A stretch of DNA of 64,000 bases from the NCBI RefSeq assembly GCF_025857195.1, contig NZ_CP109787.1:1615501-1679500 (forward strand), in the 5' to 3' direction. This document shows, one piece after another, positions 42,220 to 51,602 of the stretch. Position 1 is the first letter of the stretch. Every line of letters starts with the position of its first letter. Source of the DNA: Leisingera thetidis (GTDB lineage Bacteria > Pseudomonadota > Alphaproteobacteria > Rhodobacterales > Rhodobacteraceae). The notes beneath the pieces are model-generated. The model was not told where the DNA came from. It did no database searches and worked only from the letters and a program-made list of their open reading frames with translations. The position numbers and the translations under genes were made by a program.

Positions 42220-44131
42220 AGGCGTGTGCTCCCCGGTTGGATTTTTCGATTTGGCGTGGGCTGCGCACCTTCTGCCAAGCGGCGATGCCGGCCAGGAGCG
42301 CGATGCCTGCCAGGTCGGTTTCCCAGCTACCTAGCAAAAGCAGCACTGCTGAGACCGCCAGCAGTCCCCTCTGGATCACGGTCAGCGCGCCGATCAGCCA
42401 GCCCTGGACGCAGGCGGCGAGCGAAACGATGCCGATAATGGCGGTCGCCGCGGCCAGCACGATTTGAAGCGGATCACCGATCATCAGCAGCGCCGGATTG
42501 GCCACGATCACGAAGGGAGTGAGGTAGGCCGCGGCGCCGAGACGCATCGCCGTGAAGCCTGTCGCCTGTAGTGACGTGCCACCGGCAATGCTGGCCGCGG
42601 CATAGGCGGCGACCGCGATCGGCGGGGTGATTGCTGACAGGATCGCGTAGTAGAACACGAAGAAATGCGCGGCCAACGGTTGCACCCCCAGTTTGATCAG
42701 CGCTGGCGCCGCAAAAATTGCCACGATGGTATAGGCTGCCGCGGTAGGCAGGCCCATGCCCATGATGATGCAGCTGATCATGACCAGGATCAGGGTGATA
42801 GTTAGCTCTCCGCCGCTGATCGACAGCAGCAGCGAGGTAAACCGTAGACCGAGCCCGGTCAGTTCGATGGTGCTGATGATGAGACCGGCGATGAACAGGG
42901 CGGCGGCGATCGGGGCGATGGTACGTCCGCCGAATTCCAGCGCATCTGAGATATCCCGTAGGGACATCCGGGTACGCGCCCGTAGCTGCGCCAGAACAAA
43001 GGTGGTCAGCATCGCCCAATAGGCGGCGTTGAAGGGCGAATGCCGCTCCAGCAGCAGATAGATGATGACGGCCAGCGGCAGAAGCATATGAATGTAGTCC
43101 AGTACCTCCTCGCGGGCACGCTGCACCAAAGACGGCTCCATCGCAGCCAGTCCCATACGCAGGGCTTCGAGATGGACCATCAGGAAGACCGCAAAGAGAT
43201 AGAGTATTGCCGGGATCAGCGCCGCTGACAGAACACCAACGTAAGGCGTCGAAGTGAAATCGGCGATCAGAAATGCGGCCGATCCCATGATGGGTGGAAC
43301 CAGCTGGCCGCTGGAGGAGGCCACGGCCTCGACTGCGGCGGCAAAGCGCGGGTTGAAGCCGTTGCGGATCATCAGCGGGATGGTGAAACTGCCGGTGGCA
43401 TAAACATTGGCCACCGCCGAGCCCGAGAGTGAGCCGAAGAGGCCGGAGGAGATCACTGCTGCCTTGCCGGGCCCGCCACGCATCTTGCCGGTCAGCAGGG
43501 CGGAAAGATGCATGAACAACTCGCCACCGCGCGCCTTGTCGAGTACCGCGCCGAACATCACGAACATCAGCACGTATGTTGCCGACAGCCCGGTGATTGA
43601 ACCGTAGAGCCCGGCGGTGGTCAGGAAGCTGTGGTCGAGGAACCGCTCGGGCGTGATTGCGGGCTGTTGCAGCACGCCGGGGAAGTAAGGGCCGAAGAAA
43701 GCATGCAGGACAAAAACCGCCAGCATGATCGGCAGCGTCCAGCCGAGCGCCCGGCGGCAGGCTTCGACGACGAGAACCAGCATGAGAATGCCCATGGCCC
43801 AGTCCAGCGGCTCGAGCGCGGTGATGTAGGGATAACGATCCTGCAGCCTGTCATGCTCGAGGTGGATGTAGGCGGCAGGCAGGATTGCCAGAAACGCCAA
43901 CCCGAAGTCGAGCCAGGGAATGCGGCCATCCTCGCGCCCTAGAAAGGCGTTGTAGGCCAGGAATATCAGGGCCACGTACATCGACACGTGGGACGAGCGG
44001 AACAGCATGACGCTCGGCGCGCCGAACTGGACTGCATAAAGATGGTAAGCGACGACGCAGAGCGCGAAAACCTTCAGGACAAGTCGTTGATTTCCAACGC
44101 CATCGCGTTGTCCGGTCACTTGGACGGTCAT
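42209..44131 (-). CDS. TAXI-type TRAP transporter fused 4TM/12TM permease
   Basis: A 640-residue inner-membrane protein. The first ~150 residues carry the small DctQ-like helices (VFALCVVAYHLYAVQFG, FLAYNAFLG). The rest is the large DctM-like subunit with MFVMFGAVLDKARGGELFMHLSALLTGKMRGGPGKAAVISSGLFGSLSGSAVANVYATG, ELTGLGLRFTSLLLSISGGEL and AITPPIAVAAYAAASIAGG. This is the fused permease type that pairs with TAXI solute-binding proteins. GGAGGAAC precedes the ATG. It is 77 bases after the binding-protein gene. It imports an organic anion with a Na+ gradient; the ligand is unknown. Confidence 0.92.
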   Translation of the reverse strand: MTVQVTGQRDGVGNQRLVLKVFALCVVAYHLYAVQFGAPSVMLFRSSHVSMYVALIFLAYNAFLGREDGRIPWLDFGLAFLAILPAAYIHLEHDRLQDRYPYITALEPLDWAMGILMLVLVVEACRRALGWTLPIMLAVFVLHAFFGPYFPGVLQQPAITPERFLDHSFLTTAGLYGSITGLSATYVLMFVMFGAVLDKARGGELFMHLSALLTGKMRGGPGKAAVISSGLFGSLSGSAVANVYATGSFTIPLMIRNGFNPRFAAAVEAVASSSGQLVPPIMGSAAFLIADFTSTPYVGVLSAALIPAILYLFAVFLMVHLEALRMGLAAMEPSLVQRAREEVLDYIHMLLPLAVIIYLLLERHSPFNAAYWAMLTTFVLAQLRARTRMSLRDISDALEFGGRTIAPIAAALFIAGLIISTIELTGLGLRFTSLLLSISGGELTITLILVMISCIIMGMGLPTAAAYTIVAIFAAPALIKLGVQPLAAHFFVFYYAILSAITPPIAVAAYAAASIAGGTSLQATGFTAMRLGAAAYLTPFVIVANPALLMIGDPLQIVLAAATAIIGIVSLAACVQGWLIGALTVIQRGLLAVSAVLLLLGSWETDLAGIALLAGIAAWQKVRSPRQIEKSNRGAHAYDG

Positions 44132-44208
44132 TTATGTTCCTCCCAGATGGTATCCGTGTCCTCACTCACGGATGGTCGGGCCCCGCCGCTTGGCGGAGCC
44201 CAGCGCAA

Positions 44209-45195
44209 TTATTCGATCGCGCCGATTTCGCGGTAGAACCGTTCCGCGCCCGGATGCAGAGGGATCTGCACACCTTTGGAGCCTGCCTGCGGGTCGAGGT
44301 TGCCATAGGAGGCATGCCCGGCCACGAGGTCTTCCTTCTTCTCGAAGAGCAGCTTGGTCATTTGATAGACGGTCTCTTCGGGCGTGTCGGCATTGGTGAA
44401 GAAGACGACGCTTTGCAGCGTGGTCGGCAGATCCGCATCCTGGCCTTCGTAGGTGCCTGCCGGGATCACGGCCGGTGTATAGCCGTAGGTCTCCTTAAGG
44501 TACTGGATGGCCGCCTCGTCTTGGGGCAGCAGCGTGATGTTCTCGTCCGAGGCAAACTCGGCAAACAGCGGCTGGCCCAGCAGTTCGTCGTTCATGAATG
44601 CGTCGATATGACCGTCGCGCACCCGGTCGATGGCTTCACGGTAGGGGCTGTGGGTGATCGCGCCGCCGAATTCCTCGATCTTGTGGTAAGACGCACCATG
44701 TGCCTCGATCACTCGGCTGGCCGCCAGTTCGCCGCCGGTGCCGCGCGGGCCCGTGTCGATCTTGATGGGGATCTGCTTCTCGGCGATCTCACTCAGGCTC
44801 GAAATGCCCACGTCATCCTTGACGAAGGGGTGGATATAAGCGGTGATTTCGAGGTTCGCGATGGCGCGCAGGTTCTCCATCTTGTTGTCATAGGGGTCCT
44901 TGCCTTCGGAGGCGGCGAAGAGGTTGGTCGAATAGGACAGCCCAAACTGCGTGCTGCCGCCCGAGACCGCGATCGGGTTCGCGACGCCGCCGCCTGGAAC
45001 GGTGTTGTAACGCAGTCCTTCGATTTCTTTCTGATAGGTTTCGAATAAGGTGGTCATCAGCACGAACCAGCCGCCGCCGATGGAACCTACCGACACAGTT
45101 ACATCTTTTTGTTCCACTGCCTGCGCAGGCATGACGCTGGACAGTAGCGCGACCGTCGACGCGACGGCGAGACCGGATTTGATGATGTCTTTCAT
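44209..45195 (-). CDS. TAXI-family periplasmic solute-binding protein
   Basis: 328 residues with a clear signal peptide (MKDIIKSGLAVASTVALLSSVMPAQA, cleavage after AQA). The TAXI fold shows VTVSVGSIGGGWFVLMTTLFETYQKEIEGLRYNTVPGGGVANPIAVSGGSTQFGLSYS, GPRGTGGELAASRVIEAHGASY and FMNDELLGQPLFAEFA. It delivers the substrate to the fused permease downstream. TTGGGAGGAG precedes the ATG at 45195. Ligands of TAXI proteins are mostly dicarboxylates, glutamate-like compounds or aromatic/hydroxy acids; none can be read from the sequence. Confidence 0.92.
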   Translation of the reverse strand: MKDIIKSGLAVASTVALLSSVMPAQAVEQKDVTVSVGSIGGGWFVLMTTLFETYQKEIEGLRYNTVPGGGVANPIAVSGGSTQFGLSYSTNLFAASEGKDPYDNKMENLRAIANLEITAYIHPFVKDDVGISSLSEIAEKQIPIKIDTGPRGTGGELAASRVIEAHGASYHKIEEFGGAITHSPYREAIDRVRDGHIDAFMNDELLGQPLFAEFASDENITLLPQDEAAIQYLKETYGYTPAVIPAGTYEGQDADLPTTLQSVVFFTNADTPEETVYQMTKLLFEKKEDLVAGHASYGNLDPQAGSKGVQIPLHPGAERFYREIGAIE

Positions 45196-45220
45196 GATTT
45201 CTCCTCCCAAGGTTGATTGA

Positions 45221-46381
45221 TTAAGCCGCGGCCGTTCGGGCAGGCGGCACATAGGAAGCGCCCGGGATTGCCGGGTAGGCTTCGAGCATGGCTTCGTCGA
45301 TTTCCAAGCCCAATCCCGGAAGGTCGTTGGGTTCGATGAACCCTTTCTCTACCTTCAGGGGGTTCGTTGCGAGATCGTCGCGCCACGGGTTCCTGGCCGA
45401 AATATCGGCCTCGTAGATCAACCCGTTAGAGATCGCGCAAAGCAGGTGAACGTTGGCGGCCGTGCCGATCACGCTTTGACTGGTGTGTGGTGCGACTTGC
45501 AGGTGCCAGGCGGCGCCCATGTCCGCGATCTTCTTGGTCTCGGTCAGACCGCCAGCCTTGGCGCTGTCGGGTTGCAAGATAGTGATCGCACGGCGCTCCA
45601 GCAGGTCGCGGAAGGCATGTTTGGTGAAGTGGTTCTCGCCAGCCGCGATTGGCACCTGCGTCGCCTGGCGGAGCTCGGCATAGGCGTGCAGATCATCCGG
45701 CGCGAAAGGTTCCTCAAGCCAGAGCACTTGGCCGTCCTCGCAAAACCGGGTGACCGCCGCGATATCGCTCTGGGTATAGCGGGTGGCGGCATCGACCGCG
45801 ATGTCCAGCGTGTCGCCGAAGACCTTGCGGATATGGCGCACCTTTGAAGAATCGGGTCCGATGCCTTGACCGATCCGCAGCTTTACGGCGGTATAGCCTT
45901 GATCAACGAGTTTGCCGATTTCGCGCTCGAGGTCGGTATCGGGCTGCCAGCCCAGTCCCATGCCCCCGGCATAGGCCCGCAGTCGCTTTTTCGAGCCGCC
46001 CATCAGCTTGTAGACCGGCAAGCCCAGAAGCTTGCCGCGTAGGTCCCAGAGCGCGATGTCAACACCGCTCATGGCGATGACGCTGCCGGCGCCCAGTCCG
46101 TGGGTCACAATTTGATGGCGATAGACCGCCTGCCAACAGCCTTCCACGTCATGCGAGTCGCGCCCGACCAGCTGTGGCGCGATGGAATGGTTGATAACCT
46201 CGGCGATGGCCGTGGGGTTCAGCCCCATATGCGCTTCGCCGTAGCCCACCGTGCCGTCGCTGGCCACCACGCGCACCAGCACGAGGTCACGCTTGACCAT
46301 GTTGCCGACGCCCTGGGTCACCGCCACGCCGTCAAATTGGCATGAATGCACCGTTGCGTAGATCTGTTCGATTGTCGCCAT
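45221..46381 (-). CDS. Mandelate racemase/muconate lactonizing enzyme-family protein
   Basis: 386 residues, enolase superfamily. N-terminal capping domain to about residue 130, then the barrel with K167-x-R169 (VKLRIG), metal ligands D197 (VDAATRY), E223 (LEEPF) and E249 (GENH), D272 (QPDSAK) and catalytic H299 (APHTSQS). The KxR in place of KxK, with a His after the seventh strand, fits acid-sugar dehydratases and mandelate racemase more than muconate cycloisomerase. It lies between an enoyl-CoA hydratase and the TAXI binding protein in the catabolic operon. The start at 46381 has GGGAGGAG. It probably acts on an alpha-hydroxy acid; the substrate is unknown. Confidence 0.9.
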   Translation of the reverse strand: MATIEQIYATVHSCQFDGVAVTQGVGNMVKRDLVLVRVVASDGTVGYGEAHMGLNPTAIAEVINHSIAPQLVGRDSHDVEGCWQAVYRHQIVTHGLGAGSVIAMSGVDIALWDLRGKLLGLPVYKLMGGSKKRLRAYAGGMGLGWQPDTDLEREIGKLVDQGYTAVKLRIGQGIGPDSSKVRHIRKVFGDTLDIAVDAATRYTQSDIAAVTRFCEDGQVLWLEEPFAPDDLHAYAELRQATQVPIAAGENHFTKHAFRDLLERRAITILQPDSAKAGGLTETKKIADMGAAWHLQVAPHTSQSVIGTAANVHLLCAISNGLIYEADISARNPWRDDLATNPLKVEKGFIEPNDLPGLGLEIDEAMLEAYPAIPGASYVPPARTAAA

Positions 46382-46411
46382 GTTCTCCTCCCTCAATGGC
46401 TGGTCCGGGGC

Positions 46412-47239
46412 TTATCTGCCGGTGAAGGCGGGGGGGCGCTTTTCGAGGAAATGCGCCACGCCCTCCTTGAAGTCCTCGCTCCGGATCGAGGCGACCATTT
46501 CGCGGTTGGCCCGGGTCGTGGCTTCGGCCAGGGTTTCGAAGGGCGCCTCCCAAACCTGGCGCTTCATCACCCGCAGCGAGCGGGGCGAAACCTCTTCGGC
46601 CAGCCCCCGTGCATACTCCGCGACCGCTTCGGCAAAGCCCTCGGAGGGCAGCACCCGGTGCACCAGCGACATCGCCAGCGCCTCCTGCGCGCTCACCTTG
46701 CGCGAGGAAAACAGCATCTCGGTGGCATGGGCTTGGCCCACCACACGCGGCAGTATCCAAGAGATTCCATGCTCGGCCACCAGCCCGCGCCCGGCGAAGG
46801 CTGTGACGAACTTGGCGTTCTCCGAGGCGATGCGAATGTCGGAGTAAAGCGCGAAGATCAGCCCGAGCCCGGCTGCCGCGCCGTTGATCGCGGCGATGAT
46901 CGGCGTGTCGAAGCCGGGAAAATAGCCGTAGCGCGACTGGTAGTCCGGGCGGGTCGACATGCGGTAGGGCCGGGTCATCGCCGGATCGTCGATGTCCTCT
47001 GGCGGCAGGCCCTCGAGCTCTTCCATGTCCATGCCGGCACAGAAGGCGCGGCCCTCGCCGGTCAGCACGATGATCCGCACCGAGCTGTCTGCATCGAGCG
47101 AGCGCATCGCGTCGAAAAGCTCGTGCTCCATGCGCCGGGTGACGGCGTTCATCCGGTCTGGCCGGGCCAAGGTGACGGTCGCCACATGGCCGGTCTGCGA
47201 GACCGCGAGCGTCCTGAAATCGTAACGTGAGCCGTCCAT
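46412..47239 (-). CDS. Enoyl-CoA hydratase/isomerase family protein (first of two)
   Basis: 275-residue crotonase fold. VATVTLARPDRMNAV is the start signature, GEGRAFCAGMDMEELE the first oxyanion region, and AAINGAAAGLGLIFALYSDIRIASENAKFVTAFAGRGLVAEHGISWILPRVVG the active site. In the last segment the residue pair after GLVAEHG differs from the two-Glu pattern of classical hydratase. It lies 2 bases after the aldehyde dehydrogenase gene. Some crotonase-fold enzymes cleave hydroxycinnamoyl-CoA to aldehyde and acetyl-CoA, which would fit the neighbours, but specificity is not decided here. Confidence 0.88.
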   Translation of the reverse strand: MDGSRYDFRTLAVSQTGHVATVTLARPDRMNAVTRRMEHELFDAMRSLDADSSVRIIVLTGEGRAFCAGMDMEELEGLPPEDIDDPAMTRPYRMSTRPDYQSRYGYFPGFDTPIIAAINGAAAGLGLIFALYSDIRIASENAKFVTAFAGRGLVAEHGISWILPRVVGQAHATEMLFSSRKVSAQEALAMSLVHRVLPSEGFAEAVAEYARGLAEEVSPRSLRVMKRQVWEAPFETLAEATTRANREMVASIRSEDFKEGVAHFLEKRPPAFTGR

Positions 47240-47241
47240 GC

Positions 47242-48663
47242 TCAGACCTCCTTGTACTGTACCGATTTGAGTTCCTGGAATTCCTCGAGCCCGTAGGGTC
47301 CGTTCTCCCGGCCGATGCCGGACTGGCCGAAGCCGCCGAAGGGCGCCCTGAGGTTGAAGGGCGCGCCGTTCAGGTCGATCTGCCCGGCCCGAATGCCGCG
47401 GGCGGCGTCCTCGGCCGCGGCGTCATCCGCGGCCCAGACCGCGGCCGCCAGCCCGTAAGCGGTGTCATTGGCAATGCGCAGGGCATCCTCGGTCCCGCGG
47501 TGCACCAGCACCGAGAGCACCGGGCCGAAGACCTCCTCTCGGGCGATCTCGGCATCCTCCGGCACCGGGCCGAAGACCACCGGCGTCACGAAGAACCCGG
47601 GCCGGTCACCGGCGTCCTCGCCGCGCGCGATCACCGGCACACCCGCCGCCTCGGCCCGGGCGATCATCGCCGAGACACGCGTCTTCTGCTCGGCGGAGGC
47701 CAACGGTCCGAGCCGCGTTGCCGGATCGTCGGGCGCGCCGAGGGTGAATTTCGACAGCCCCGTCCGGAGCAATTCAGCCACCTCGTCGAGCCGCGCCTCA
47801 GGCACGATCAGCCGGGTCATCGCGTTGCAGGTTTGGCCGGAGTTGAGCAGGCAGGAGCCGAGCGTCGCCTTGACCGCCGCCGCCAGGTCCGCGCCTTCGA
47901 GCACCACGGCGGCGGATTTCCCGCCAAGCTCCAGCGAGACCCGCTTGACGCCTTCCGCCGCCAGTGCCGCCACGCGCTTGCCCGCCGCGGTCGATCCGGT
48001 GAAGGACACCGCGGCAATCGCCGGGTGTCGCACCAGCGCTTCGCCCACCTCGGGGCCGGTGCCGGTTACGAGGTTGAAGACACCCGCCGGAAGCCCGGCT
48101 TCTTCGGCCGCCTCCGCCAGAGCAAAGGCGCTGAGCGGCGCCACTTCCGAGGGTTTCAGCACCATTGTGGCCCCGGCGGCCAGCGCTGCGGCCACCTTCG
48201 AGGTGACCTGGTGCAACGGGTAGTTCCAGGGCGTGATGCAGGCGACCGGCCCAACCGGTTCGCGGTACACCCGCGAGTTGCCGATGACCTCCGGGACCTG
48301 CGGCTCAGCCGCCAACGCGGCATAGAATTTCCACGCCGCCAGCGGGCCGCCGACCTGGATCATACCGGTCAGCTTGCGGGGCATCCCGGTCTCGCGCGAG
48401 ATCAACTCAACCAGCGCCTCGTGACGCGCCTTCAGCGCCTCGCGCAGGCGGGTGATATGGGCGGCGCGCTCGGCCGGGGGCAGGGCGGCCCAGGCGGGAA
48501 AGGCGCGCGCGGCGGCCTCGGCGGCGCGGTCGGCCATAGCGGCATCGGCCAGCGGCACTGTGGCAAAGGTTTCACCGGTGCCGGCATCGGTTACCTCGGC
48601 CAGGGGAACGTCCCCGGCCGCGACCCATGCGCCGTCGATGTAAAGGTCGGTTTTCTCGATCAT
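47242..48663 (-). CDS. NAD(P)-dependent aldehyde dehydrogenase
   Basis: 473 residues, standard ALDH length. The catalytic Cys279 is in [11 protein letters not shown] and Glu245 in [37 protein letters not shown] is the cofactor site, and [10 protein letters not shown] a conserved late motif. The start at 48663 is set by an ATGA overlap with the upstream enoyl-CoA hydratase. It probably oxidises the aldehyde produced in the pathway (an aromatic aldehyde or a semialdehyde) to the acid. Of the family, benzaldehyde/vanillin-type and succinate- or ketoglutarate-semialdehyde-type are both possible. Confidence 0.92.
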   Translation of the reverse strand: MIEKTDLYIDGAWVAAGDVPLAEVTDAGTGETFATVPLADAAMADRAAEAAARAFPAWAALPPAERAAHITRLREALKARHEALVELISRETGMPRKLTGMIQVGGPLAAWKFYAALAAEPQVPEVIGNSRVYREPVGPVACITPWNYPLHQVTSKVAAALAAGATMVLKPSEVAPLSAFALAEAAEEAGLPAGVFNLVTGTGPEVGEALVRHPAIAAVSFTGSTAAGKRVAALAAEGVKRVSLELGGKSAAVVLEGADLAAAVKATLGSCLLNSGQTCNAMTRLIVPEARLDEVAELLRTGLSKFTLGAPDDPATRLGPLASAEQKTRVSAMIARAEAAGVPVIARGEDAGDRPGFFVTPVVFGPVPEDAEIAREEVFGPVLSVLVHRGTEDALRIANDTAYGLAAAVWAADDAAAEDAARGIRAGQIDLNGAPFNLRAPFGGFGQSGIGRENGPYGLEEFQELKSVQYKEV

Positions 48664-49439
48664 TGCGTCTTTCCTGTCAGTTCTTTCCTGGTGCGCCGGG
48701 CCAGAAAGGCCTCCTGGGCCGCCTGAGGCTCGCCGCTGGCGTAGCATTCCATTTGCAGCCCGACAGCCGCGTCGCAGGCGGCGTCGAACCCAGGCTGGGT
48801 GAGGGAGCGGAAGCGCGCCTTCGACACGCGCATCGCGGTGCGGGGCAGGGCAGCCATGGCCTCGGCGCGCGCGAGCGCGGTCTCGAGCACCGCCTCGGGG
48901 GCGACCAGCTCGTTGATCAGCGTCAGGCGATGTGCCTCGGTGCCGGTGATCAGATCGCCTGCCAGCGACAGCTGTGTATTGACCGAGAGGCCTACGTGCA
49001 GCGTCATGAGATAGGAGCCGACGATGCTCGCCAGACCGGCCTTGAGCTCCGGCTGACCGATACGGATGCCGGCATGGCCGATCCGCAGATCGGCACAGAG
49101 CGCTAACTGAAACCCGGCGCCGGCCGCCACACCGTTCAGCGCCGCGACACAGCCCTTGTCGAGGTCGCGCACCGCCTGGTACATCGCGCGCTGATGCGAC
49201 AGCCAGCGCGGCAGATCCGCATGGGCGACGGCCCGGCTCTCCTCAAGGTCCTGCCCGGCGCAGAAGGCCCGATCGCCGGCCCCGGTCAGCACGATTGCGC
49301 CGACCTGCGGATCGTCATTGGCAGCCCGGAGGGCGGCGATCAGCCCGTCGCGCAGCGCGCCGTTGACCGCGTTCATCCGCTCGGGCCGGCTCAGCGTGAT
49401 GACCTCCACCGCGCCATGACGCTCACTCACGACGCTCAT
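48660..49439 (-). CDS. Enoyl-CoA hydratase/isomerase family protein (second copy)
   Basis: 259-residue crotonase fold: VEVITLSRPERMNAVNGALRDGL, GAGDRAFCAGQDLEESR, and AALNGVAAGAGFQLALCADLRIGHAGIRIGQPELKAGLASIVGSYLMTLHVGL, including the acidic residue in QPELKAG at the position of one catalytic Glu. It overlaps both neighbours by ATGA (upstream acyl-CoA synthetase and downstream aldehyde dehydrogenase). Only modestly similar to the other crotonase-fold protein of the operon, so the two likely carry out different steps. Confidence 0.88.
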   Translation of the reverse strand: MSVVSERHGAVEVITLSRPERMNAVNGALRDGLIAALRAANDDPQVGAIVLTGAGDRAFCAGQDLEESRAVAHADLPRWLSHQRAMYQAVRDLDKGCVAALNGVAAGAGFQLALCADLRIGHAGIRIGQPELKAGLASIVGSYLMTLHVGLSVNTQLSLAGDLITGTEAHRLTLINELVAPEAVLETALARAEAMAALPRTAMRVSKARFRSLTQPGFDAACDAAVGLQMECYASGEPQAAQEAFLARRTRKELTGKTQ

Positions 49440-51520
49440 GCCAGACCCTCCGGTTGCGCCGGCACCACCAGCGCGTCGAGCGCGACGGCCCCTTGCCCCT
49501 CGGGTTTGACGAGCAGCGGGTTCACATCGACGCTCTCGATCCAGGGGTTGGCCTCCATCAGTCCGGAGAGGCCGACCACGGCCTGGCAGACCGCCACTAC
49601 ATCCATCGGCGGCGCGCCGCGCGCGCCCTGAAGGATTGGCCAGATGCGCAGCTCCTGCAGGGCGCGGCGGGCGGCGGCCGCGTCGACCGGGGCGGCCAGG
49701 GTGGCGACATCCTTCAGCACCTCGACAAAGACGCCGCCGTCGCCCACCACCACCATCGGTCCGAGCACGGGGTCGCGGCGCGCGCCGACCATCAGCTCGC
49801 GGCTGCCGCGCTCCATGCGGGCGACGAGGGCCTTGAAGGGCAGGCCGAGACTGGTGAGGCCATCGCCAAGCGCAGTGACTGCCGCCTGCACCGCGTCGCT
49901 GTCAGTGAGTCCCAGATGCACCAGCCCGTGATCGCTCTTGTGCGCCACTTCCGCCGCGCAGCCCTTGAGGACCACCGGCCCGCCGATCTCATCAAAGGCG
50001 GCCAGCACCTGCTCCGGCGTCACGCAGACCCGATGCTCGACGCAGCGGATCCCTGCCGCGGCTAGAACCGACAGGCTCTTGGCCTCGTCAAGCGGGCCGG
50101 ACCGGGGGGGCAGCGTCGGGGCGGTCCCGGCGACAATCGGCAATGGCTCAGGTCGGGCGGCGGCCGCCGCAATGGCGCGCACCACGTCGAGATCCTCGTC
50201 ATAGGTGGGGATGCCCCTGGCGCGAAAGACCGCGCGGACTTCGGCCTGCGGGCCGGCCATGACCACCGGCTTGCCGGAGGCTGCTGCGGCCGCCGCGCTT
50301 GCCTCCGCCAGCGCTGGGACGTCATAGCCGTCGCCCGCGACCGGGATCGAGACCTGCAGCACGTCGATGTTGGGGTCGGCTGCGATCGCGGTGAGCGCGC
50401 GGCCGAACATGGCATTGTCGCCGAGCAGCCCGGCGGTCAGGTCCACCGGGTTTCCCACGGTGCCGAAGCTGGGCAGGATATCGTGCAGCGCACGGCGGGT
50501 CTCCTCGGCGAAATCCGGCAGTTCAAGCCCGGCGGCGGCGGCGTGATCGGCGATCATCACCCCCACGGCGCCGCTGTGGCTGAGCGCCGCGATGCGGCCG
50601 CGGCCCACGCCCCGCGCTCCGAGCAGCAGCGGCACCGGGCGCAGCCAGTCGCGCAGGCTGGTCGCGCGCTGATAGCCGTGGCGGTCGAAGAAGGCCGAAA
50701 CCGACCTGTCCTCGGTGGCGAGCGCGCCGGTGTGCGAAGCGGCGGCGGCCGCGCCCTTGGCGCTGGTGCCCGGCTTGAGCACCCGCAGCGTCACTCCGCG
50801 TTCGCGCGCCATGCCACCGGCGCGGATCAGCGTCTCGCGGTCGCGGATCGCTTCGAGATAGAGCAACACGACGCGGATCTCGTCATCTTCGAGCACCCGG
50901 GTCAGCAGCTCCGGCGCCGAGAGGTCGGCATCATTGCCCGTCGCCATCAGGTAGCGCACGCCGATCCCGGTCTCGCGTAGCAGGGCAAAAGGCATCACGC
51001 TGGCGGCGCCGCTCTGGCTGATGACCGCGACCGGCCCGTCCTGCGGCGCGACCGAGGTGAACATGGTCGAGAAGTTGGCCACTGCGCCGGTGGCGAAATT
51101 CGCGATCCCCTGGGCATTTGGCCCGATGATGCGCATGCCAGTGGCTGCGGCAATCCGGGTCAGCTCCTTCTGCGCGCTGGCCCCTGCCTCGCCGGTTTCC
51201 GCATAGCCGGAGGTCATGACGATTGCGGCGGCGGTGCCTATCTCGGCCAGCTCCGCGACCGCTCTCGCCGCCAGCTTGGCAGGCAGGCAGACAACGCCGA
51301 GGTCGGGCGCGGCGGGAAGATCGGCTACGCTGGCATAGGCGCTCAAGCCCTGAATCTGCGACCGCTTCGGGTTGACCGGGAAGATCGTGCCGTCGAAGCC
51401 GAATTCCAGCATATATCGAATGGCACGCCCGCCGACCTTGTCGGGATCGTCGCTGGCGCCCAATATGGCCACGCTCCGTGGGTTAAGGACCGGATCGTGG
51501 TCGGCAAGTACTTGCAGCAT
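49436..51520 (-). CDS. ADP-forming acyl-CoA synthetase
   Basis: 694 residues of the nucleoside-diphosphate-forming acyl-CoA synthetase family. The CoA-binding domain comes first (RSVAILGASDDPDKVGGRAIRYMLEFGFDGTIFPVNPKR). The succinyl-CoA-synthetase-like domain has VAVISQSGAASVMPFALLRE, and the phosphorylated His263 lies in AASHTGALA. The C-terminal ATP-grasp part has LGPMVVVGDGGVFVEVLKDV and IESVDVNPLLV. Family members include feruloyl-CoA synthetase FerA of Sphingobium and pimeloyl/acetate-CoA ligases. The start at 51520 has GGGGAGG. A LysR-like box lies 48 bases upstream, so this gene probably heads its own transcript. It likely activates the imported acid. Confidence 0.9.
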   Translation of the reverse strand: MLQVLADHDPVLNPRSVAILGASDDPDKVGGRAIRYMLEFGFDGTIFPVNPKRSQIQGLSAYASVADLPAAPDLGVVCLPAKLAARAVAELAEIGTAAAIVMTSGYAETGEAGASAQKELTRIAAATGMRIIGPNAQGIANFATGAVANFSTMFTSVAPQDGPVAVISQSGAASVMPFALLRETGIGVRYLMATGNDADLSAPELLTRVLEDDEIRVVLLYLEAIRDRETLIRAGGMARERGVTLRVLKPGTSAKGAAAAASHTGALATEDRSVSAFFDRHGYQRATSLRDWLRPVPLLLGARGVGRGRIAALSHSGAVGVMIADHAAAAGLELPDFAEETRRALHDILPSFGTVGNPVDLTAGLLGDNAMFGRALTAIAADPNIDVLQVSIPVAGDGYDVPALAEASAAAAAASGKPVVMAGPQAEVRAVFRARGIPTYDEDLDVVRAIAAAAARPEPLPIVAGTAPTLPPRSGPLDEAKSLSVLAAAGIRCVEHRVCVTPEQVLAAFDEIGGPVVLKGCAAEVAHKSDHGLVHLGLTDSDAVQAAVTALGDGLTSLGLPFKALVARMERGSRELMVGARRDPVLGPMVVVGDGGVFVEVLKDVATLAAPVDAAAARRALQELRIWPILQGARGAPPMDVVAVCQAVVGLSGLMEANPWIESVDVNPLLVKPEGQGAVALDALVVPAQPEGLA

Positions 51521-51567
51521 GTTTCCTCCCCTTGTTGCTATCCCCAAGGTGACAGCATTGCTTGAAT

Positions 51568-51581
51568 TCCGGAATTTGGAT
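51568..51581 (-). promoter_or_regulatory. Candidate LysR box before the acyl-CoA synthetase operon
   Basis: ATCCAAATTCCGGA on the minus strand, 48 bases before the ATG. It matches the box in front of the LysR gene (54706) at 13 of 14 positions. Surrounding sequence is AT-rich (GATTTCGGAAATATGAGATATTCG), suitable for a promoter. Confidence 0.5.
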
Positions 51582-51602
51582 TTCGGAAATATGAGATATT
51601 CG